From Acidimicrobiia bacterium (GTDB lineage: Bacteria; Actinomycetota; Acidimicrobiia; Spongiisociales; UBA5794), in assembly GCA_029287195.1 (NCBI GenBank), contig JARFRN010000182.1, positions 1-53,397 of the forward strand: a DNA stretch of 53,397 nt, read 5' to 3'. The stretch's first letter is position 1. The number at the start of each line of letters is the position of its first letter. The notes beneath the pieces were generated by a model. That model searched no databases. It was not told the origin of the DNA and worked only from the letters and a program-made list of their open reading frames with translations. This document shows positions 8,268 through 15,370 of this stretch, one piece after another. The position numbers and the translations under genes are program-made.

Positions 8268-8519
8268 TCAATCTGCCAACCGTACCGACGAGAGATGCGC
8301 CTCACGCACCCACATCGGCCGGCGCCGGCGCTCATCGACAACCAGGTACAGCGTTCCCGCCGGAACGTGATCGGGATCGGCAGCGGTCTCAGGTTGCACC
8401 CACCAGCCGAGGGCGACGACCCTGCCTTCGATCGGCCCGTGGCCGTCGCTCGGTTGCGCCGTCGTTGTCACCGTCATCACTTGGGTAACCGGTATAGCGA
8501 AGTCGGCGTGATGCTCCAT
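8268..8519 (-). CDS. Hypothetical protein, 83 aa
   Basis: Small soluble protein starting MEHHADFAIPVTQVMTVTTTA. The middle (GRVVALGWWVQPE) and the end (LYLVVDERRRRPMWVREAHLSSVRL) suggest a compact beta-rich fold. No signal peptide, helix or known motif is visible. It lies between the LLM-class gene (23 bp upstream) and the membrane protein gene (53 bp downstream), all on the minus strand. No function is proposed. Confidence 0.6.
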   Translation of the reverse strand: MEHHADFAIPVTQVMTVTTTAQPSDGHGPIEGRVVALGWWVQPETAADPDHVPAGTLYLVVDERRRRPMWVREAHLSSVRLAD

Positions 8520-8542
8520 TGAGCTACGAGCCTCCCGCAGCG

Positions 8543-9418
8543 CTACAGATCTGTCAAGCGTGGAACTATGCGCTCGGCTACGGCTTCGGTAAACCCGACA
8601 GGGTCGGTGCCCAGCGGCATGACCATGACCGCCTCGATACCGGCAGCGGCGAAAGCCGTCATCTCGTCGACAAAGCCGTCGTAGTCGGCACCGGCGAGCC
8701 TGCCTCCGCTGTAGAGCATCGTCTTGCGGATCGAGTCGTAGTCGCTCCCCTCGACCGCACAATGCTCTCGCAGGACTGCGAGCTTGTGTGTCGTCATCTC
8801 CGGGCTGTCCACAAACAGGTTGCAGGCGTCTCCATACTTGGCCACAAGACGCAGCGTCTTCTTCTCGCCGGAGCCGCCGATCATGATCGGTGGATGCGGC
8901 TCAGTTAGGGGCTGGGGGGAGTTGAGGGTCTCTGCCAGCCGATAGTGCTTGCCGTCGTACGCTCCGGTGTCTGCCGACCACATCCGCAAGCAGATCTGCA
9001 GAGTCTCTTCGAGCCGCTCAAACCGCTCTGCGAGTGGTGGATAGGGCACTCCAAGCCCGACGTGCTCGCGCTGATACCACGCAGCACCGATCCCCAGTTC
9101 GCCGCGACCCTGCGACAGGACGTCGAGAGTGGACACGGTTTTCGCCAGGACGCCCGGGTGGCGATAGGTGACGCCGGTAACGAGAAGGCCGAGGCGAATA
9201 CGTTGCGTCACGGCCGCGAGGTAACCGAGGGTTGTGTAGCCCTCGAGCATCGGCTCCGCTGCATCCGCCCACATGTCCATCTGAAAGAAGTGGTCCATCA
9301 CCGACAGCGAGGCGAACCCTCCCTGGTCGGCGACCGTGGCCACATCCTCCAGCGTCGCTGCTATCCCCTCCGGAGCGTCGGGCCAGCTGAAACTGGCTAC
9401 ATGAAGTCCTACCTGCAT
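8543..9418 (-). CDS. LLM-class (luciferase-like) F420-type oxidoreductase
   Basis: 291 residues of the bacterial-luciferase-like TIM-barrel family whose actinobacterial members mostly use F420. Signatures are MQVGLHVASF at the N-terminus, SVMDHFFQM, the RIRLGLLVTGVTYRHPGVLAK strand-helix, GRGELGIGAAWYQREH, and PPIMIGGSGEKKTLRLVAKY. The family oxidises or reduces varied substrates, so the reaction is not set by sequence. ATG at 9418 is the natural start; the frame extends further upstream but reads as low-complexity Arg-rich sequence unlike a protein. FMN use cannot be excluded. Confidence 0.87.
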   Translation of the reverse strand: MQVGLHVASFSWPDAPEGIAATLEDVATVADQGGFASLSVMDHFFQMDMWADAAEPMLEGYTTLGYLAAVTQRIRLGLLVTGVTYRHPGVLAKTVSTLDVLSQGRGELGIGAAWYQREHVGLGVPYPPLAERFERLEETLQICLRMWSADTGAYDGKHYRLAETLNSPQPLTEPHPPIMIGGSGEKKTLRLVAKYGDACNLFVDSPEMTTHKLAVLREHCAVEGSDYDSIRKTMLYSGGRLAGADYDGFVDEMTAFAAAGIEAVMVMPLGTDPVGFTEAVAERIVPRLTDL

Positions 9419-9510
9419 CGGATGCTGCCTCCTTTGGCTGTCGCCGGCCGAAGCCGAGTCTCCGGGTTGGGCGACGGGCCGTCTTGGACGTCTAGCTGCG
9501 GACGAGGCCT

Positions 9511-10407
9511 TCACAGTGGGGCGGGTCGTCCCGTTTCGTTCACTGCGTCTGCGATGTGCTCTATGTAGCGCGCGATCGCATGGTCTGAGAAATGATCCAC
9601 CTTCCCCTGCTTGAGGCCGTGCACGAACCCGCGCCAGCGGTCTTTGGCCCGTTGTCGCTTGGTCATCTTGCGGACGTTGCCGTAGGTGTTGATATATACG
9701 TGGCGGCCGGTGTGACGGTAGCCGAGCCAGGTCGGCGGCACTCGGGGCACGATGTCGTTGTTGTTGACCCAGCGCGTCAGGTCTACGTCGACGTTGTTGA
9801 TGTACCGCCTGGTCCCCACCCGGGGTGCCCCGAACGTGTACACCGCCTTTGGCATGGCGGGAATGTGGGCCAGGAAACACCGACCGGCACAGATTGTGGC
9901 CATCGCTCCGCCAAGCGAATGGCCCGTGAACCAGAGATTCCGTCGCTCGTTGGCGATCAGCTTCTCCAGCTGCGGCCAGAGGTCATCGACCTCACGCTTG
10001 AACCCGCGGTGGACCCGCCCAACCGTTTCCGCCAGCACCATGAAGGCATTCACGTCGGCCTTGACGTCATTCCAGTCGTCGGGCTCGGTGCCCCGGCAGG
10101 CCACTACGACGTCGGACTCGTTGCCAAACAAATAGGCTTGGGCACCGTCGCGATCGGCGAAGTGCTCGAGGGAAACGCCCAGCCGGGGGGTGTACGCCTC
10201 TGCTGCGTGTGGCCGCAAATAGGAAATCCGAGAGACTTGCGCAAAGAACAGGGACGCCCGCATGCGATCAAGTCCGTCGAGCGGGCCACTGTGCTCCATC
10301 CGCAACTCGATGTCGGGCACCGGGGCACGGTCTCCACCATCGGTCTGTTCTGCCACAAACCGAGATTCTATCCGAGCTGCGGCACACCGCAGCTGAGGCA
10401 TCATCAC
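9511..10407 (-). CDS. Class 3 lipase-family alpha/beta hydrolase
   Basis: About 298 residues with the lipase class 3 (PF01764) core: CRGTEPDDW for the strand before the oxyanion site, then FTGHSLGGAMATICAG with the nucleophile serine, YTFGAPRVGTRRYINN, and NNDIVPRVPP carrying the likely catalytic Asp. A histidine near DHFSDHAIARYI could complete the triad. No signal peptide is seen, so it is probably cytosolic. The GTG at 10407 overlaps the stop of the upstream metallopeptidase gene. An internal ATG (MEHSGPLDGLDRM, 10299) is an equally good start. Confidence 0.82.
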   Translation of the reverse strand: MMMPQLRCAAARIESRFVAEQTDGGDRAPVPDIELRMEHSGPLDGLDRMRASLFFAQVSRISYLRPHAAEAYTPRLGVSLEHFADRDGAQAYLFGNESDVVVACRGTEPDDWNDVKADVNAFMVLAETVGRVHRGFKREVDDLWPQLEKLIANERRNLWFTGHSLGGAMATICAGRCFLAHIPAMPKAVYTFGAPRVGTRRYINNVDVDLTRWVNNNDIVPRVPPTWLGYRHTGRHVYINTYGNVRKMTKRQRAKDRWRGFVHGLKQGKVDHFSDHAIARYIEHIADAVNETGRPAPL

Positions 10408-10868
10408 TCGCTCTTGGCCAGCAGGTAGCCCCGTGCTCGTTCGGCCAATGAGTACCTCGCAACAAGATCCCAGAAGGCAGGGGAGTGGTTTCCGTGAACG
10501 AGATGAGCCAGCTCATGGACGATGACGTAGTCAACGACCCAGCTCGGGTAGGTCGCGAGTTTGCTCGAAATGCGGATTCGCCCGGCCGATGGTGTGCAGG
10601 AGCCCCACCGCTTGTTCTGGCGGTCGCTGAACACTATCTGCTCTGGCTGCGGCAAGCCGAGGGTGTCGGCCAGCCGGGCAGCCCGCTGGGGGAGATCTAT
10701 CCCTTCGCTTCTGATTTTGCGGGCGATGCGCGCCTGCATGTTCTCGACCCACAGTGCCTCCTCCTCGAGCGAGAGGGAGGCGGGAACGTACACCCGGAGC
10801 ACGCCATCGACGACTTTGGCCTCGATGGTCTTCTTGCGGCGGCCACTTCTCACTACTTGGGTCTTCAT
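10404..10868 (-). CDS. YgjP/DUF45-like zinc metallopeptidase
   Basis: 154 residues of the YgjP-like (WLM/M48-related) family. The zinc site is VIVHELAHLVHGNHSPAFW, with H118 and H122 as ligands, E119 as catalytic base and H128 nearby. Upstream stands NKRWGSCTPSAGRIRIS, which is also typical. The N-terminus (RKKTIEAKVVDGVLRVYVP) is the usual beta-hairpin. It shares a 4-bp overlap with the lipase gene, which suggests coupled translation. The physiological substrate of this family is not well known. Confidence 0.88.
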   Translation of the reverse strand: MKTQVVRSGRRKKTIEAKVVDGVLRVYVPASLSLEEEALWVENMQARIARKIRSEGIDLPQRAARLADTLGLPQPEQIVFSDRQNKRWGSCTPSAGRIRISSKLATYPSWVVDYVIVHELAHLVHGNHSPAFWDLVARYSLAERARGYLLAKSE

Positions 10869-10945
10869 GGCAGAACCGTATCACCCACGACGGACGGAGC
10901 AGGTTTGCCGCGCCGCAACCCATGGGTTGCCATGAAGTGAACCGC

Positions 10946-11212
10946 TTATGGGTGTATATGGAAATGTTCGCCTGTTTGGTCTGCGATGTCGTCCTCTGCA
11001 GTCTTCAGCAGCTTGCGCACCAAGTCTTCCAATGCGCGCCCTGCTGCGATCTCGCGGCCGATGCGCGGAACGTCGCTATCGTCCGGGCTGCGCCTTGCCT
11101 GGCCCCAACCTCTGTATTGAGTGAACCCGCAGTCGAGCACCGCATCAGCCCTGGTGATCTCACCAACCTCGGTGAAGACAATCTCCGTAGTCCAGACTCT
11201 TGTATCGGACAT
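10946..11212 (-). CDS. DUF1876 domain protein
   Basis: 88 residues matching the actinobacterial DUF1876 pattern: an opening strand WTTEIVF, the GWGQARRSPDDSDVPRIGREIAAGRAL core, and a closing helix DLVRKLLKTAEDDIADQTG. The family is small and soluble with no settled function. The ATG at 11212 has GGAGGAG about 5 bp upstream, which decides this start over the TTG at 11236. A short His-rich tail (HFHIHP) ends the protein. Confidence 0.85.
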   Translation of the reverse strand: MSDTRVWTTEIVFTEVGEITRADAVLDCGFTQYRGWGQARRSPDDSDVPRIGREIAAGRALEDLVRKLLKTAEDDIADQTGEHFHIHP

Positions 11213-11314
11213 GCCGTCTCCTCCAGTCAACGACATCTTCCGTTGTTACGACCAGCTAGGTCAAGGGGCGTTTCGAGCCTGTAGCGTAGAGCCGACGATC
11301 CACAGCCGAGAAGA

Positions 11315-11929
11315 ATGACCACACCAACGAAGATCGCTTTCATCGGTTCCCATTCGGTGAGAAAGACGAATGCTGTGCACTCGTTCGCCGGCGCCGTCGG
11401 ACGCAGCGGGCGTAGTGTCGAGGTGGGCCGAGAGGTCATTCGCTTCAACCCGCTGGGACTCAACGAGGGAGCGACCCCCGAAGCTCAGCTGTGGGTCATC
11501 ATGGCGCAGATCCAGCAGGAGCTCGAGCTGCGCAACCGAGCCGACGTGCTGGTTACCGACCGAGCCGTTATCGACAACTTCGCCTACTTCCTACGCGCCA
11601 CCGGCGGGGAGGACCCCTTCGACGTCAAGCCTCTAGTGCACCGTTGGTGTACCACCTACGACCTATTCGTCAGGCTGTTGCCGGATGTAGCGCTGATCGT
11701 CGATGGCGTTCGCAGCACGTCGGATAGATTCCGCAACGAGATCGAAACCATCCTCAACGCCATCATCCCTTCTTCCGTTCCCCAGGACCGGCTGGTGACG
11801 ATCCGGGCTTCGGAGATCACAGAGGAATTCGATTGGGATGCCCTCCTGGAACGCCTCGTCGGCCCCCCCGGGCCGGGCGAGCAGCCCGCACCGAAGCCTG
11901 TCACGTTGTTTCCAACTCTTTGGGACTGA
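11315..11929 (+). CDS. AAA_28/NadR-like P-loop ATPase with altered Walker A
   Basis: 204 residues resembling AAA_28-type small nucleotide-binding proteins related to the NadR kinase domain. The N-terminal P-loop reads IAFIGSHSVRKTNAVHSF: the Lys and Thr are kept (K17, T18), but the Gly normally just before Lys is Arg16. VLVTDRAVIDNFAYFLRA could supply the Walker B aspartate. The rest (YDLFVRLLP, DRFRNEIETIL) fits a helical lid and core. It is convergent with the DUF3472 gene, 14 bp apart. A role in nucleotide or cofactor phosphorylation is possible but not shown. Confidence 0.7.
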   Translation: MTTPTKIAFIGSHSVRKTNAVHSFAGAVGRSGRSVEVGREVIRFNPLGLNEGATPEAQLWVIMAQIQQELELRNRADVLVTDRAVIDNFAYFLRATGGEDPFDVKPLVHRWCTTYDLFVRLLPDVALIVDGVRSTSDRFRNEIETILNAIIPSSVPQDRLVTIRASEITEEFDWDALLERLVGPPGPGEQPAPKPVTLFPTLWD

Positions 11930-11943
11930 TCGCCGGTCCGGCG

Positions 11944-13230
11944 CTAGAGGCCCGGCACCCCATCCAGGCTGGGGAGCGCTCTCCTCCCCGGGGCGCGGTC
12001 GATGATCGCCTTGCCAATCGGGTTGGGCTGAGTTGCCAGCGCCGTACCCGTCGCGACGAAGACACCAAAATCTGCAATCTCGGTCTCGAGTGCCGACAGG
12101 TTCTCCAGCGGATGGGGACCATAGGCCGTTACTCTGACCTCGCTGAGGGGCTGCAGTTCGCTCGTTACCAATGATGTACCAATCCACGGATTGGCAAATA
12201 GGGCTGCGCGGAGCCGGTAGGGCGAGCGTTCCTCGGATGCGATAGCGGGCGTGTTGCCGTTACGCGCAAAATCCTCGATGAACCCGTACAGGTTCGTCAT
12301 GAATCGACCCCCTGTCCCGGCACGGCGGATCGCCCCGATCCTGATCCAGGGCTCATCGCCTCGGGCTACATAGGCGGACAGCACCGTGTCGTCACCCTGG
12401 GCTCCAGCCACAACAACGAATCGAATCGGCTCGGATGAGCCCGACTGCCAGGCCAGGGGATACCGGATAGAGCTCCCGGAGCCTTCGCCCCGAAATGACG
12501 TTTTGTAAGCGTCTGGGCTCATGGCAACGGTTGTGGCGAGGCCTCCCGCGACTGGGGATTCATTATCAGCCATCCGGTGCCAAACGGAGAAGATGGCGAT
12601 CCGAGAGCCATCGACGCGTCGCTGGATCCCCGCATACCCACACGGTCCGGGGCCGCTGGGGTTCGTGCCGAAGCCGGACGTGCAGAAGTACGTCCCTGGA
12701 GGGACCCGGCGTGGATAGATCTCGTTGTAGAAAAGAGCTACCTCAGACGTCGTTGGGTAGCAAAGGTGGATCGACCGCGCGTCTGCTACGCACTCCCGGT
12801 CGATGCGCCACATTGCGGCCCGCTCGTCGGTTCCGGTCGTTCCTACAGTGACTTCGAGGTCGGTGGCGGCGTGCAAGGCAGGATCGGCTGCTCGCAATAC
12901 CCGCCCGGTGCCGCCGGCGTCGATGATGCGCTGGTAGGGGTCATCGCCATCGACGGACTCGAATCGCCAGCTGCCTCGTTCGAGCACATCCGGCGACTGG
13001 CGGTGAAGAGCGACCCCATCATCCCCAATGCCAAGCGTCAAATCGCGGCCGCCATATGGCATAATATGGTACGTCCCGGATTCGGCCGCTTCTAGGATCG
13101 TCCAATCGCTGGAAGCGGCGAGATCCGGCCCGGGAACACCGACCACCGGGAGGGGAGTATCGCGACGCACCAGGTAACGCTGCGCAAGCCTGTTGAAAAG
13201 ACGCACACACCACCTCAGGCGACCAGTCAT
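11944..13230 (-). CDS. DUF3472-domain protein
   Basis: 428 residues. The central part matches DUF3472: CGYAGIQRR, then AIFSVWHRMADNES, TSFRGEGSGSSIRYPLAWQSG and IRFVVVAG. The first 150 residues look like a beta-trefoil or carbohydrate-binding-like module (YHIMPYGGRDLTLG..., WRFESVDGDDPYQRI). DUF3472 proteins are often extracellular and linked with glycans, but no clear signal peptide precedes MTGRLRWCVRLF here. ATG at 13230 was chosen because the open frame upstream is antisense to the GNAT gene and reads as Arg-rich noise. Function is unknown. Confidence 0.7.
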   Translation of the reverse strand: MTGRLRWCVRLFNRLAQRYLVRRDTPLPVVGVPGPDLAASSDWTILEAAESGTYHIMPYGGRDLTLGIGDDGVALHRQSPDVLERGSWRFESVDGDDPYQRIIDAGGTGRVLRAADPALHAATDLEVTVGTTGTDERAAMWRIDRECVADARSIHLCYPTTSEVALFYNEIYPRRVPPGTYFCTSGFGTNPSGPGPCGYAGIQRRVDGSRIAIFSVWHRMADNESPVAGGLATTVAMSPDAYKTSFRGEGSGSSIRYPLAWQSGSSEPIRFVVVAGAQGDDTVLSAYVARGDEPWIRIGAIRRAGTGGRFMTNLYGFIEDFARNGNTPAIASEERSPYRLRAALFANPWIGTSLVTSELQPLSEVRVTAYGPHPLENLSALETEIADFGVFVATGTALATQPNPIGKAIIDRAPGRRALPSLDGVPGL

Positions 13231-13298
13231 ACAGTCCCATGTCGACCTTACTCGGACTCGGGATCGGTCGGGACTGCGGCCGTGGGTACGCTGGTGGC

Positions 13299-13904
13299 AT
13301 GACCACAAGCGATGGTTACGTTGTAGAGCCGCTGAACTTGGACCGTTTCGGCGATCTCGAAGAGATACTCGGCCACGGCGGGATCGGCGGGTGCTGGTGC
13401 ATGTACTGGACAATTCCCACAACCGCGCTCTGGCGGGATGGCGCCCGAGGGGGAAGCAATGCAGCCAATCGGGAGTCCTTGCTTGCCATGCTGGAGGCCG
13501 ACTCATCGCCGGGTCTGATTTGCTACATCGCCGGAGAACCCGCCGCGTGGTGCCGGGTGATGCGGCGGACCGAGCTTCCCGGCCTTGCCAATTCGCGCTA
13601 TTTCAAGACCGACCTGGGTATTGCCAATGTATGGTCGCTGCCGTGCTTTGTCGTCCGCAAGGATTATCGCGGGAAGGGGTTGACCGCTGTTCTCATCAGA
13701 GCGGCGATCGAGTATGTCCGACAGAGTGGCGGGGGGATCCTCGAGGCATACCCCTGGGATACCTCCGAGCAGAAGTCGGCAGCCACCGTCTACACCGGAG
13801 TCGCTTCCACGTTTGGACGACTGGGTTTCACCGTTGTCCAGCGAAGGGCTCCGCACAAACCGATGATGCGCCTGCTCGTAGATTCAGCCCGGATCGAGGA
13901 GTAG
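13299..13904 (+). CDS. GNAT-family N-acetyltransferase
   Basis: 201 residues. The acetyl-CoA-binding motif A is LPCFVVRKDYRGKGLTAVLI, with R-x-x-G-x-G/A as RGKGLT. Before it stands a GGCWCMYW motif near residue 30 that I associate with a distinct actinobacterial GNAT group. The end (FGRLGFTVVQRR) holds the usual motif B helix-strand. ATG at 13299 matches the beginning of the conserved domain. It is divergent from the DUF3472 gene and 29 bp upstream of the isochorismatase-like gene. The acceptor substrate is unknown. Confidence 0.85.
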   Translation: MTTSDGYVVEPLNLDRFGDLEEILGHGGIGGCWCMYWTIPTTALWRDGARGGSNAANRESLLAMLEADSSPGLICYIAGEPAAWCRVMRRTELPGLANSRYFKTDLGIANVWSLPCFVVRKDYRGKGLTAVLIRAAIEYVRQSGGGILEAYPWDTSEQKSAATVYTGVASTFGRLGFTVVQRRAPHKPMMRLLVDSARIEE

Positions 13905-13933
13905 CCTGACTGCCCGCGCCCGGAGGATCCAGC

Positions 13934-14497
13934 ATGGCAACGGTACGAGACGGCAACCAGGCGGTATTGCTGGTTGTCGACGTCCAAGTGGGAGTGGTGT
14001 CGAACGCCTGGGAGGCTGAACGGGTTGTCTCCAGCGTTGCCCGTAGCGTGAAGCGCGCTCGCGCCGCCGGTGTGCCTGTGCTCTGGGTGCAGCACTCAGA
14101 CGAGGAACTGCCCCGGGGGAGCGACGTGTGGCGATTCGTATCCGAGCTATCGCCGGCTGCAGACGAGCCAATCGTGCACAAGCACTACAACTCGTCATTC
14201 GAGGAGACAAATCTCGAAGCCGAGCTCGGAAGACTCGCCGCGACCCACATAATCCTTGCCGGTGCTGCCACCAATTGGTGTGTGCGAGCCACGGCCTACG
14301 GAGCCCTCGACCGCGGCTACGACCTCACTCTGCTTTCCGATGCCCACACTACGGAGGACCTGGTGGTCGCCGACGGCAGGATCATCAAAGCAGCGGATGT
14401 TGTCGACGAACTCAACGCCGTGATGAATTGGATCAGCTTCCCGGGGCGGACGAGCACCACGGCGTTATCCGGCGAGGTCGATTTCAGCAATGCCTAG
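13934..14497 (+). CDS. Isochorismatase-family cysteine hydrolase
   Basis: 187 residues with the full triad of the family: D16 in LLVVDVQ, K83 in VHKHYNSSF and C116 in AATNWCVRAT, including the cis-peptide region before Cys. These enzymes include nicotinamidases, ureidoacrylate and carbamoyl hydrolases, and true isochorismatases. The FEETNLE motif after Lys is the common unspecialised version, so the substrate cannot be named. It follows the GNAT gene on the same strand with a short gap. A small hairpin lies 23 bp after the stop. Confidence 0.88.
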   Translation: MATVRDGNQAVLLVVDVQVGVVSNAWEAERVVSSVARSVKRARAAGVPVLWVQHSDEELPRGSDVWRFVSELSPAADEPIVHKHYNSSFEETNLEAELGRLAATHIILAGAATNWCVRATAYGALDRGYDLTLLSDAHTTEDLVVADGRIIKAADVVDELNAVMNWISFPGRTSTTALSGEVDFSNA

Positions 14498-14520
14498 AAC
14501 TGTGAGCTCCTGACGTGATG

Positions 14521-14536
14521 AGCGGAGCATTCCGCT
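14521..14536 (+). terminator. Short hairpin after the isochorismatase-like gene
   Basis: A perfect 6-bp stem (AGCGGA / TCCGCT) closes a 4-base loop. No T-run follows, so it is only a weak terminator candidate. Further along, an 11-base direct repeat (ACCCGGGAGCC) occurs at 14568 and 14604, 36 bp apart, in the leader of the SOUL gene. Confidence 0.35.
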
Positions 14537-14676
14537 AGGGCACCACGGGTGGTCGACGCTTGAACGTACCCGGGAGCCGAGTGACCCAATACCGAGCAAC
14601 GCAACCCGGGAGCCACACATGGGATTCGCCAGACATGCTGCTCATCCGCCTAACAAGAGGGCGTCGTATTGATCAT

Positions 14677-15213
14677 ATGAGCCATTACGAGCAACCCGAC
14701 TACTCAACTGTTGCGTCCCATCCCGACTACGAGATACGTCTCTACCAGCCGTACCTCGTAGCGGAAACCACCGTTAGGGGGGACTTCCGCTCGACCGGCA
14801 ATACGGCGTTCAGGCGTCTCGCCCGATTCACCTTTGGTCGCAACTCTGAAGGCTTGCGAATGAACATGACAATCCCGGTTACTCACCACCCGATGAAGGA
14901 GGGCTTGCACAAGTATCGCTTCGTCATGGAACGGGCCTACTCTGAAGATAGCCTGCCGCGCCCCCTCGACGACGCAGTTGCCATTGTTCGCGTCCCGGCC
15001 GGCTACTTCGCCGCCCTCAGCTATCGCGGCGGCCGCAACGAGCGGCGGTATCGCCGGTCGGAGGCTGCACTGTTGGCATCTCTGGAGCGCGACGGCATAG
15101 CGGTTGTCGGAGAGCCCGCCGCAGCGGTGTACAACGGTCCGGCCACGCCGCCCCTGCTACGCCGCAACGAAGTATTGGTTCCGATCGACTGGTCGGCTCA
15201 GTCCACTGCGTAG
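14677..15213 (+). CDS. SOUL-family heme-binding protein
   Basis: 178 residues of the SOUL/HBP family. The pattern is clear: YEIRLYQPYLVAETTV near residue 20, GNTAFRRLARFTFGRN, MNMTIPVTH, the YRFVMERAYS strand, and the end RRNEVLVPIDW. Eukaryotic members bind heme or porphyrin; bacterial members are mostly uncharacterised. The first strand lacks an export signal, so it is likely cytosolic. ATG at 14677 was chosen because the domain begins there, although no strong ribosome site is seen; an ATG at 14635 is in frame. Confidence 0.88.
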   Translation: MSHYEQPDYSTVASHPDYEIRLYQPYLVAETTVRGDFRSTGNTAFRRLARFTFGRNSEGLRMNMTIPVTHHPMKEGLHKYRFVMERAYSEDSLPRPLDDAVAIVRVPAGYFAALSYRGGRNERRYRRSEAALLASLERDGIAVVGEPAAAVYNGPATPPLLRRNEVLVPIDWSAQSTA

Positions 15214-15247
15214 CGAAACCGGCTGAGTCGCCACACGCACCCGGCGC

Positions 15248-15270
15248 AACCTCGTGCGGATAACGAGGTT
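15248..15270. terminator. Hairpin between convergent genes
   Basis: An 8-bp perfect stem (AACCTCGT / ACGAGGTT) closes a 7-base loop in the 157-bp space between the convergent SOUL and hydrolase genes. There is no clear T-run on either strand. The placement suggests a bidirectional transcription stop. Nothing else is seen in 15214-15370. Confidence 0.45.
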
Positions 15271-15370
15271 CCCAACGGCCTCTCATTGGGGTAGTGGCTG
15301 TGCCGAATCTCCGGCCGACCCGCACGCTGCTATTCGACCGAACTGACTTTGCTATCTGGCACGACGTGGC

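Noticed and set aside
10754-11284. A plus-strand frame across the YgjP and DUF1876 genes
   Set aside because: It is antisense to two genes with clear motifs and good ribosome sites.
11931-11943. A 13-bp palindrome (CGCCGG/CCGGCG) between the convergent AAA and DUF3472 stops
   Set aside because: Only one base separates the arms, so no hairpin can form, and such G/C palindromes are expected often in this base composition.
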